This document shows, piece after piece, positions 1 to 11,231 of a stretch of 64,000 bases of DNA (its first letter is position 1; every line of letters begins with the position of its first letter). The stretch comes from Casuarina equisetifolia (lineage: Eukaryota > Streptophyta > Magnoliopsida > Fagales > Casuarinaceae). Position numbers and translations under genes: made by a program. The notes under the pieces are model-generated. The model saw only the letters and a program-made list of their open reading frames with translations, was not told the origin of the DNA and ran no database searches. The stretch is taken from the NCBI GenBank assembly GCA_028551475.1, contig CM052358.1, positions 7,485,938 to 7,549,937 of the forward strand, given 5' to 3'.

Positions 1-3000
1 ATTCTTTGTATCTTTCTGTGAATGGGTTCAAATCCAAATCAATGATAGTATCAGCAGATTCTGCCCGTTAGACAGCATAAGAACTGATTAGACAGCCTAT
101 GCCTAATACCTATGAACTGCCTCCTTATCATGGTAAACGAATATCCTATCTGAAATTATTGCTAAATTACAAAACTTAAAAGGGGCAAAGCAGGAGTTTC
201 AAATATTCAGCCGATAATAATTCTTACTTGACCAAAATTTTTGTTTGTTAAGAAAAGAACAAGCCGACTTTGATGCATGTTGGACCATTTGAAGAGCCTA
301 GTAATAATTATTGGGCATTTATCAAATCACACTACTACCTACATAAAAGTTAAGTAGTTTTAATCAATACAATGGTCTGTCTTCAAAAAAAAAATTTATA
401 GATTTTTTCTTATTTTTTTTATTAAAGATGTTATATATTATGAAATTTTCTCGTCACTTAAAATTCATGAAACATTTATTCACAAATTCCTACGACTAAA
501 TTTTAAATAAATTCTTTCATACTAGTCAACCCCTTACTAAAACAATTTGTTTATTTGATTCTTTTATACTTCATATAATTATAAAGATAACGTCTAATTT
601 TTACAATATATAGATGCTCTTATTAATAATAAAATATTACAGCCGTTCACTTTAATCTAATTATTTTTCTAATCCTAATAATATTCTTAGTTTCTGCACC
701 TAATCTGATAAAGCTCACTTTCCAGGCAAAGAGTAAATAATAGCCATGCCCTCTGCACTTGCGAAGTGCTTTTCAAGCCCCCACGCCTTATCCGAGGGAG
801 GGAGAGAGAGATAAGTCCCAAGGTTCCCTTTGCAATGATAAGGACTAGAACCCTGGTGGTTAAGAAAGATACAGAATATGAATGAGTTTGGCTTTTATTG
901 TAACATATGGCCAAGAGTGCCAAGTTATCGCCTAACACAGCTCTCGATTCCTCAAGCGTCGGGTGCACATCCCATTACTGCCAAAACTCTATCAAGAAAA
1001 ATCCCATTTTCAATTGTCTTGCTCCCGCGATAGTGTCCATGCTTGATGTGACTTAAAGGGTGCAAATGGAATGGTGTTCCTCGTTCTATTACTGCTTCAT
1101 CTAATGTCGTTGATCGTTAAATTAATAGCATAGGGACAACGACTTATTGGTTTGGTTACCATCATATCAAGCTTGATATTTCAAATCAAGGGTAAGGATG
1201 CAACCAAGTTTGTGATCCATGTATCTTGTAGTTCTGAACAAGCTTGACTTCAAAATTTGAATACCAACTAAAAGGTTCGGGGTTCTAATTAAACCTTCAT
1301 CGTCAATGACAAATGTCATTTAACTGCTCCGGTCTATATTTCTTTCCTTTGTTCAAAGCGTTCTAAGCGCCGAGAGATGACTTGTAAAATCATGGTGAAA
1401 GCCTGCCTATTTCTTGCCATTTGGCTCTTACCTAAGTAATGGATCTTGGCAGCGAGTCATTTGCCAAAACTTGGAATTTATGGATGCTACTCCCAAAGGT
1501 GCAAATTCAGATTTTTCCTACCAAAAACCTACAAACTATGACTCCTCATGTTGAGACAAAGGTACAAGTTACAAAACTTGGAGCTATTGTGAATCCACAG
1601 GTAAAAGGATAATAAATGGGGAACCGTAGCGTAACACTGCATTTTCAATGAATTCTTGGAAGTTTATTACAAGTCAAGAAAGAAACGGTGGGAATATCTT
1701 ACACTTGCAAGCTTCTCAGTGACTTCAGGAAGCAGACAATTGTTTGACTATCGTCCCTTTCCAGCAATCCAAACGAATTCCTAGTTAGATAAGAAACAAA
1801 CGAGAATTTGTCCGATTGGTGAACCATCAACGAAATGACATCAGGCTGTGTACCGCTCAAATTCAATCCCTTATCCATTCAGGAACATTGGCTTGTAAAA
1901 GAGTTATGGTTCAGTAGAATCATCAATTGAGAATGACGAAGAAAATATTGACAATTGTAAGTTGGGTTGCACATGGTTGAATGTATGATTTAACTAGTTG
2001 TAAGTTCCATATTGTTTAAAAAATATTACATATTGTGTAGTTGATTTTTAAATATAAATCGATTTTATAATATGGTATAAGAGTTTAAGTTTTAATTACA
2101 ATACCTCATCACAAATTAAATCTATATGATATCTGCATTTTATTACTCTTGAATTGGACCATGTTAGATAGAAGAGGGCATGTCAAATAAGGGAGTAGTA
2201 TAAATCTCTCATATTTTCTAAATCTTCTTGAGAATCATCTTTATAAAAATAAAATAAAAAGACTTGCCTAGTTTCTTATCGACTTTCTTTTCAAGGACCT
2301 CTATAACAAGAAAATCTCAAAGAGGATCTTTTGGGAGCTCACAAGGAGTTACCGATGAACCTAATATTGCAATCACCTGATTAAGGCAACTAAGAAAGTT
2401 TAGTTGGTTTTGGTCAACAAATCAGCAAGTTGTTAACTTGTGGACAATGAGTGGACAATGAAGTGTTCGGAAAATCACGCCAACCTGAAGTTTCGTATGA
2501 AGTGGGTGGCAATCAATTTTTTTTTTTTGTTTTATAACTTTAGTTCATGGGCAGCAGGTCCTGCTAATAGCCCAATAAAAAACATGGTTTAAATTTATGC
2601 GAACGGATTCACTATACTTGGCCGTGCCCATCTGAACAACGGATCTCTGTGACTTATTAAGAGATGGCAGAGTGTTAATTAATCCTTAGAGATGACTGAT
2701 CAGAGATGATACTGAACTAATAGCCATGGTGGATAAGCATACCAACCGTCAACTCAGCAAAAAAGAAATAGGGTAGGATGCCTTTGCGTGATATATAGCA
2801 TATTTATGTAAAACACAGATTGAAAAGTAATCAACTTGGGTACGAAAAAGCCGAGGATCTTATTGGGAATCTGCTTTTTGTTTGGTGCAAAAGATATATG
2901 GAATCCTGGCACTTTTCTATGTCTTCTTTGGAGAAATAAACAAGCAGTGGCTCCTCGAAACAGTCATGCCATTCAGATTCCACCACATTTTGTGGTGGGA

Positions 3001-5144
3001 AGAGGAATAAACATAACGAATTTCCAGCACTTTGACCCCTGACACAAGACATGTCTGTGTGTATATATATACTTATATATGAAGTGAAAAACAAAATGCC
3101 ACTAGTTCTGCACTCTGCCACCCAGACACTACCCTATTCCTAGTTAAAGGTTTTTCTTTTTTTCTTTCCTTTCCTACTCATAAGATAACACGAATTGAAG
3201 GTGTTGTATCATGAGCTATCCTTTTTTCTGATAAACGATAGGAAAACCCTTAATCCCAGTCTTGCTATGGTTGGAACTTAAGTTTCCTTCTTGAAAGAGA
3301 AGAACATGAAAATGAATGGAATTGCTATTCCAAGAAAATAACATTTTGCAGTATCTTTAAACTAGCATCGTCATCCACTATTCTACATGTTTTTAGCTGA
3401 TTTCTACACCTTTTGCTCAAAATCTCACTTCTATCAAATTCCTCAACTTCCTAACATGGTAGTTACTCTATTTGAAGTATTTATTCAGTGGTAGCTGCTA
3501 CTTACAAAGGAAGTTATACGGTCGGACACTCACAAAGTTTCTTATGGTAAAATTAGCAAGGTAGAAAATGGACAAGGTTGCCTTCCAACCAAGAAGAACA
3601 CTACTAATGTTGCATCTGTCAGTAGTAGGTAAAACAATTTCAAAATTACTGAACGTAAACAATGACAGAACAAAAAGTGAACAATGGATCAGCCAAATCA
3701 TGCCCTTCTTTATGTAGATAGTAGGTCTTTTTTAACTAAAAGATACCTCAAGAGAAAAGGTAAAAGTGATGAAGAGGGAACTTTTAACATCCTGTAGCAT
3801 TTCTTTTTAATTTTTTCCAATTTTTTTTAGTGGGAATTGACATATTTTTTCTTATCCTGCATCCCAAATCCCAAAAATCAAGGATTTTGGAAATGAGAAT
3901 TCCAATGCATCTTCTTTTTTTATTATTGATCCTTCTATTGATTAGCACACTGAAAAAAGATTATGGTGGGAGTATGTGAAATGAAAAGCATGACACTGAT
4001 TGCTCAATCCGTAGTGTTGAAATTTGGGAGATTATTGTCAAGCACTCGGGTTTGTCCCACTTTACCGACTCTAAATGCAGACAGACAAAGTGGGTGAGAT
4101 TCGGTCGATGGTCTTCGTTCATGCAGCATTCCCAAACCCGTTATGCTCTATTGATTCATTATTTAATACCATGATTAAGGAGGCAGAAGAAATGCATAAA
4201 AGCCTAAATGATTGAGATAAGTTTTAATGTATCTATGGCATACCCCCGGATATCATGACTGTTTGAGTTACTTTGTCTGCTTTAACTGAATAAAAAACTT
4301 CCACTTTATCAGCTGGATGTTTATGTGTGTCATCAATATAGTATGTAAAAGGATGATCTATAAGGTTATGCTACGCATCAACTGTTATGGATGGGCTTCT
4401 TGAAATGGTTTGAGCTTTAGGTAAGGGAGTCCCTATGCAGGTTGTTGTAGAAGAAAACATGTACAAAATCTTTTTTCTTTCTTCAATTTTCCTCAGGGAA
4501 AAAGTGAAGAGGAGAAAACTATATGCTAGGTATGTTGCTACAAAGCCCTCCCTAGTTCTTCCATCCAAATGTTGTATGCTTTCAAAACATTAATCTTGAT
4601 TTATAGTCCTTTACATTTATTTGGAGTTATAATCATGCATTTGAAGTCTCTCAGGAATCAATTCAGTGAACAATTTTCTGCGTCTCCAATATTTCAAGCC
4701 TTGCAGCATAAACAATCTGAAAATTTTGAACTTGACTGGTTTTGTCAAACACAAAACATAACTTCTATAAGCAGAATCCCTTTAACCAGTTGGACCACAA
4801 TTTCTTTCGTTGAAAATAAAATAAGAGCAATTATATAGTAAATGGCTCATGATCCATGAAATGCTAAGTATTCTTGCCCCAGTAAAGGGTAGCTAGTGCT
4901 TCTTTTTGTCAGCTCTGCTTGGCAAGTACTCTCTCCCGGGACAGGATGGTGTTCGGCGAGTCATGCTTGGATGTAGGTAGACTTAATGAAAGGCTTCTTT
5001 TTATTGAATAACCCACCTGATTGGCGACCCCATGAACTAAAAGAATCATGCTTAGATGTTGGACATACATATAACTCCTTTTTTCTTCTTTCAACAAGTT
5101 AGATGTGTACAATTCCAACGACTAATTCATTCTCCACTGTTAGT
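1..5144. other. Intergenic region with no supportable gene
   Basis: This AT-rich stretch lies beyond the 3' end of the first minus-strand gene. I looked for coding exons on both strands. The open frames present are all under about 100 codons, have low-complexity composition and resemble no family I know. Around 716-860 there is a GC-richer patch with a purine-rich run (GGGAGGGAGAGAGAGA) and a box-B-like heptad on the minus strand, but no convincing box A, so I do not call a SINE. Nothing else is recognised. Old repeat remnants too decayed to see by eye are possible. Confidence 0.6.
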
Positions 5145-8100
5145 TTATCTTCCCTGTTGTATAGCTATAATTAAGACGGCAAAAATGGGAGAAACAAGAA
5201 AAATAAGATATGGGAGAACTTGTCTCAGAGAAACCTCTTCAATCTCATCTTCTTCAAGGGGAAAGTTGGATTTATTTTCAACAAACGCATTGAAGAAATT
5301 TTGATAACCTGTGTTCTTCAGAGAAAAAGGGTTGCTTGTGGTCACCTTCAGCATCTCCATGGCCTGTTCGGGTAACAATTTTTTCTTTAGAAGCGAAAAT
5401 GTCCATGAAAAAGAAAATAAAAAAGAAACACATGTACAAATATATACCAAAAAAGAAAAAAGAAAAAGTAAATACGTGTTGTTACATGAAAACCACTGAA
5501 TTCTCACAATCAGGAAAAGAAAGTTGCCATGTAGCAAATAGTTCTTAAGCATTAACCAAGTAAGAATTCATCTTTATTGATGCAGCCCTGGTAGATTTAG
5601 ATTTTTTAGCACACTTGATTTTCATCTACAAGTACAGATACTATACCATCTGGGCAGCCAAATGATAGTTACCTGAAAGCTGAACATGAATTGTCTTGCT
5701 TTCTTGCTCACACGAGCATTTGGATGAGACTGAAGCTTCTCATACATCAATCGAGCCTCATTTGACCTGTAGACCATTACAACTATCTTTCTAGTTATCT
5801 CGCAAGGGAAGAGGAAACTGAAATCTTTTAGCACTTTCACTTTGCAGTTCAAGATGCTCGACATACAATCTAACATATCATATCCCATCAAGGTTTCATC
5901 TTGTAAAACGGCCAACAAATTAGTGAAACGAATTCTGATGATGAATTCAGGCGTTAAAGTCATTGGTATGTAGCCCTGGGGAAACCTATGTTGCAATGAC
6001 AGTTGTCAGTCCTGTAAGTTAAATTCGTAGTTCCAACTTTCTCACTCCTCTGCTATGTACATTGCAGTTCAACTCTCACAAAAACTTAAAATTTTATTCT
6101 CAGAAATCAGTCACGTATGTTCCAAAGCTTGCAAATCATTGAAGGACTACAAAATCTAACAAGCTTAACCATTGAATCATGGCATATGTGTTTTTATCAA
6201 GTCAAAAATCAATATCTTAACACCCATCACCTGGACAAAAATGGATTCATTCCCTACTGTAGGTAAACGACTAACGCATTTAGTTCCATGGTATGTTAAC
6301 CAATATCATAAGGGCTCTACAGTTCAAATTCTCAGAACAGAAATATACCTACTAAGGGAGTCTTGACAAATTGACCATTGCAGAGCAGCTGACCCATGAA
6401 GCTCACTCTGCGAAAATTATATGCATAATCAAAACTCAAAATATTCACATATTGTTATATCTTAAAGAAACGCATTTAAAGAAAAACCAGAGAGATTAAG
6501 GTCATCATAATGTGACTGGAAGTAATTCATCCTCATCCACTGTGCCATCAAAAATATATTATATTTCTAATGTGACGTGAAAATGATGCAGTACTTAACC
6601 TACCAATTCATGTGGCAGGGTAGAGAAATAGTGCTATTCAATTTTAACTGGAAATTTTTGGTCCCCAGATTCAGAAACATCATTTTTCTCTCCTTTTAAG
6701 AATTTATTTGAACACGTACTAAGAAATAGGAGCAAGGAGGAGGAGAGACCACCAGGAGTAGAAAGAAGCAATAGTCACCAACAAAGCACTTGGTTATTGA
6801 TATTCCAACGTTCTAGCACTTAAATGGCTCGTAGTTCATCTCTTTATTAGCACTACTAGACATGTGGGTATTACTCAAGAAATCATTATATAATGAGATG
6901 CCATCCGGCTTTCTGCTTTCCTTCCCAAAAATAAGTTTTTAGCCAAATCTGTTCCATGACCATCCAATCATCCTATTTCAATTGAGATTATGAGTAATTT
7001 ATGTATGATTTGTGCATTTGATAACTCCCGCATTATTAGGCATGTACATTCTATAAGATTAATTTTTGAAGATCATTGCCTTTCCTATATGATCTTTGAT
7101 AATGTAAAATTTTCTATGTCAAACTGAAAAGACTGTTTTCAGCCCTAAATCACAAAGCCAGCATCAAATATTTAGTTCATTGCACCATGGAACAATAGAT
7201 CAACTCATCCAACACATATTTTTTCATCTTCCTAATTTCCTTGTAAACAATGAAGTTACATCATATAGAAGCTTTAATTAGCTTATATCAATTTATTGAA
7301 TATTTATGTCAAAACATGGAGTGAGACTGCTTTCAAATACACAGGTAGCTCAGAGAATTTAAACAACATATTACCTGGAACGTTAACTTATCCATGACCT
7401 TTTCATAATAAGGTAATGCTTCCTTAAGCTTTCCACGATTCATTAATGAATCCCCATCCTTTAATGCCTATAAACGTGAGCAAGTTTAGTAAGGAATCAT
7501 AACACATTATATATCTTGACAATGAAATATGTACTAAAAGATTCATCCAAAAGCAGTCAAAGAACATAACAAAAATGTAAGTGATAGCTCATAAAGCAGG
7601 TTGGGTGCCTAGACGACCGCAGCTTCAGCCTTAAAGAAAGATGCCATGTTCAAGCCATATTCGGAAGCCAAAGTTACTTCTTAGTGTAATATCATGTATT
7701 AGTTATTTCACCAACATAGAAAACAAACAATAATGTTTTTAAGAATCTAAAATTTTAGAGTAGTTTACTTACGTCAAAAAATTCATTTAAACGTTACATA
7801 TAATTTAAAATGACATTCAAAATATCAAGAGATTAACAAGATGAATGACTCATCCAAGTTGGGGAGATTTTTTTGCTTAGAACTTAAAAACTAAGAACTT
7901 AGATCATGACATAAAAGATCATATGATAATATACAAATAATTCTAGGAACTAATTCCAATTTTGTGATCCAAATCTACCTTTAACATCCATTAAGAACAA
8001 ATAAGAAAACTAATTGTTGAAAAAACAAATTAACAAGATGATATATTGATAGAAACATGCCTCCTCACATTCAGATTTTAACTTTGGATCAATCTTTAAT

Positions 8101-10374
8101 CCAATTTTACTGCTGTAGGCAGCAAGTAGCTCTCTTGTCCGTGCTTCTTTAGCAGCTCTCTCTTCGGCTGTTTCAAGCTCCTGCCCAGGGCGTATAACTT
8201 TTCCGCCGCCAAACTGACCAAGCACAAAACGAAGTACCTAAGAAATATACCTTTGCATGCTTGAAAGACTAAGATGATTGTAATGCTAAAAATATTTCTT
8301 ATCAACAGAATAAAAACTAAATAAGAAAAGTCTTTACAATCCCATATTATGAAGAATACTTGACAACGAAATGCAGATTGCTTTAGAGCAAAAGATCGCA
8401 CATGTCAGGAATTTTTACTGATACGGAATCCATCTAATATCATTTGGGTTGGATTGTTCAATATGCAGACACCATCAGAAACCAGCTGCACAAAGGAGCC
8501 AAGATCTTCAACAAAGATCAAAGGTTTGCAGGCACATTGATTGTCATACAATCATCTAAAACAGCTCATCTTTTTTTTGTAGGTTTTGTTTGTACATCGA
8601 CAATTTGATGCAAATAGAAACAAAAGGATCTGTGCATGCATTTTGATAATTTTCATCCTAAATCAAGTACTGGATTTCATTTGTGGGTTTATTTTTTCCA
8701 TGGACACTTAAATAAGAAGATAATAGCGAACCTACCCCCAGGCTCTCCTTTTTCTATCTTCAATAGAATTCTAATTAACATAGACAAGATACATTGACTG
8801 AGGTAATTAATTTCTTCAATGCTCAAAGAACGATTACACACTTCTTCCGTGCATCATTTATTTAGCAAAAGCATTTTTCAAGGAAAATAAATTAGTGGGT
8901 TTGGAGCCCTAGCTGCTATAAGCAATTCGAACCCAGCAGTTAATGCATGATTATAACATGGTATTTTGATAATCCAATAGTTGATCTTCATCAACAAGTT
9001 ACAATGTTAAACAAGTTTAAGAGACAAAAATACGGAGTAAATATGGTTCTTTATTTATTTATTTTTTCCTTCCTTTTTTCTTGAATTCCATATTTTCCAA
9101 CTTCATTATAGGTTCCAGAAACTTTAAACAGATAGTGCAGACCAAGACACAATTTACTTTCCATGGAAACCCTCCAAAACATTTATTTGTTTCCCAACAT
9201 GATATCATCACTCAACAAATTACCAAACATAAGGAAGTAACATCCTTCAGGCCCACAGATTAAGAATCATCAACACAAAAGTAAGCATGCTCACTACTCT
9301 ACATCAGTTCCAATAGCACTACCATACCGTTTTTGAAATGTTGCCAGGTCTAGGAAAGACTCCCCAAGAAGAGACTTTTGGCTTGTAAAGATCTGAATCA
9401 TATTCTGGACTTGGCGCGGGCTCCGATTCTGTTTTGCCTTCGAACTGGCTGCTATCCCCAACAATCAACTCCACGTCAGTTAAGTCCCCCTCTGAGAAAG
9501 TGTCTGCAACAGGAACTAGCCCCAGCGGTAGTCCCCTGCTCCTCTTCTTATCCGCAAAGTTCAGCCCCTTAAAATCAATTGTTGAAATTGACAGTCCTCC
9601 CTTCTTACTAACTGTCTTTTCTACAACGGTACTTCCAGGGGTCCCTTCATTGCCTCTCTCCAATCCTACAAGCAAATGCATAAAGTAAATTTAGCTCAAA
9701 TCACTTATCTAAATATGTCATTCTTCGTCAAACAGAAAAATTCTCCAACAACATTTCAAACTTGTAATCAACCAAGAGTCGTAGCCATTTGTTTGCCAAC
9801 AAAATAACTCCAAACACTGAAAATTATAGAAGAAAAAACCTGAAGATAACTCCCACAAGTACTTGTTTCCCTGGATATCGCAATCATAACAATCAAATTA
9901 AAATCTGTAATCTATCTCTATCTCAAGTCAATGACTTTCCAAACTTAAACCTGAAACGATGTTATTCTCTCCACCGCTCACAACACCTTTATTCTTATTG
10001 TCCTCTTTCGCCTTCTCCATCGTAACTTGAACTGAAGCCGGCACTTGCTTAGTCCCAGCATCCTCAACTGGGTTCTGCTCAACTGTCGAAACCAATTTTG
10101 ATTTTACCTCCTTCTTATACGCCTTAGCCTTTTCAAACGCAAGCTTCACAGGGTCCTTAGCACCCGCTACAGGCTCCGGTGTGGTGTCTGATGAGTTTGG
10201 GGAAATGGGCTCGGAAGATTCAGCGCCGGAAGGATTCACGGAAGAGAAGAGCTTCAATGGCTTAACAGAGTAAGTTCTGTTGAGGTTTGTGGAGAGGAAG
10301 AAAGTGGGTTTTGAGGGGGAGATAGTGTTCATGGTGTTTAAAGCAGAGGGCCAAGACGGTTGAAGAGAAGCCAT
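5145..10374 (-). CDS. Plastid-targeted TPR-like protein with C-terminal membrane segment (7 exons)
   Basis: Exons, reading down the minus strand, are 10374-9951, 9665-9328, 8213-8061, 7467-7375, 6407-6349, 5766-5673 and 5363-5145. They sum to 1380 nt, or 459 residues, with every phase agreeing. The start at 10374 gives a Ser/Thr/Pro-rich, acid-poor N-terminus (MASLQPSWPSALNTM) typical of a chloroplast transit peptide. A Lys/Glu-rich low-complexity section follows, then an FGGGKVIRPGQELE block and a helical repeat-like stretch (LMNRGKLKEALPYYEKVM, then ALQWSICQDSL and ARLMYEKLQSHP) that resembles TPR packing. The C-terminus has one hydrophobic segment (VLPYLIFLVSPIFAVLIIAI) ending in QQGR, suggesting a tail anchored in a plastid membrane. 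It looks like a conserved plant protein family of unknown biochemical role. Function is not assigned. Intron 3 uses a GC donor. The next gene upstream on the same strand, ABA2, ends 857 bp away. Confidence 0.85.
7468..8060 (-). other. Non-canonical GC-AG intron (intron 3 of the TPR-like gene)
   Basis: On the minus strand the donor reads GAG|GCATGTTT at 8061/8060 and the acceptor TATAG|GCATTAAAG at 7468/7467. Only this GC donor keeps the frame (ECEE then ALKDGDS). The GT four bases downstream would shift it. GC-AG introns are a known minor class in plants. The call rests on frame continuity alone. Confidence 0.65.
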
Positions 10375-11231
10375 GGTGTCTCTGCGAACTGACTCAATCT
10401 AGTTTTTCAGTTACTGTCAGTCCTGTTGGATAAGGAAAAGATGTCTGCTTTAACAGTTTTTTGACCGATTTGGGCGCTTCGTTTGTGACAGCAGGGAAAG
10501 GAAAATGTATATGAAATTTCGATGGAAACAAACATAAAAAGACATCAAGTCTTTTGTTAAATTTCACAAAATCTATATGAAATTTGATTTTAAGGTTAGT
10601 ACCGGGGCCTTTGTGTAGCATATGAATACATGACTTCAAAGGTCCCAAGAAAGTTATAAAGGACTTCAGCTATTTTCTTCCTTTGTGATATGGGAACGAT
10701 AGCGTAAGCTCTCTTTGATTACAGTGATAGTCTGCAAGACTCCATTTCGATCCCAGCCGTAGACCTTTATATATTCTGCCAATGGGCACGGATTTGTTTC
10801 ATCATCAAACTTCGCTTAAGCCCGCGCCGATTTCTTACGGTCATTGACCTTGTCTGGTCTTTTTCAGCCACCTGGTACTTTTTTAGACACAAAAAACATA
10901 CTATTTGTGGAATCACGACGTTTAATCAAAGGTGCATCACATAGCTTAAGTTTAGAACGACAAAATCTCGTGAAAATTTGATCCATGTCCAACTTCTGAT
11001 CATAAAAACATTGCTAAAATTTGTAAAAAAGTCTAAGATTCAGTTCAAGTCCATCGTGAAATCATGATCATAATCGGCAATCTGCCAAGAAAGGGATATC
11101 TAAATCAACTTTCTTTGAAGAATATACTCAGTTAAAGCTACTAGTAGGTGATCAGCTCACCAAGGAGAAAGCAGCTATCAAGCTTCCAACTGCCACTGAA
11201 GTAAGGGGGCAAACCTCTTGAATGCTATGCA
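10375..11231. other. Intergenic: promoter side of the TPR-like gene, 3' side of ABA2
   Basis: This 857-bp spacer separates the start of the plastid TPR-like gene from the ABA2 stop codon. It should hold the 5' UTR and promoter of the former and the 3' UTR of the latter. I see no coding sequence and no decisive TATA box. Confidence 0.5.

Noticed and set aside
687-968. 93-codon minus-strand open frame and GC-richer patch with box-B-like GGTTCTAGTCC
   Set aside because: There is no recognisable protein similarity, no splice context and no box A at the right distance. Not enough to call a gene or a SINE.
1131-1300. A plus-strand stretch reading GYHHIKLDIS, a little like a gypsy reverse-transcriptase motif
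   Set aside because: Only a few residues resemble the motif and nothing before or after continues the similarity. Judged to be chance.
2831-3121. 96-codon minus-strand open frame
   Set aside because: The composition is like translated AT-rich non-coding DNA, there is no family resemblance, and an overlapping frame runs on the other strand.
8880-8945. GGGTTCGAATTGC on the minus strand, a possible tRNA or SINE box B
   Set aside because: No box A, no cloverleaf arms and no acceptor stem could be built around it. It lies in intron 2 of the TPR-like gene.
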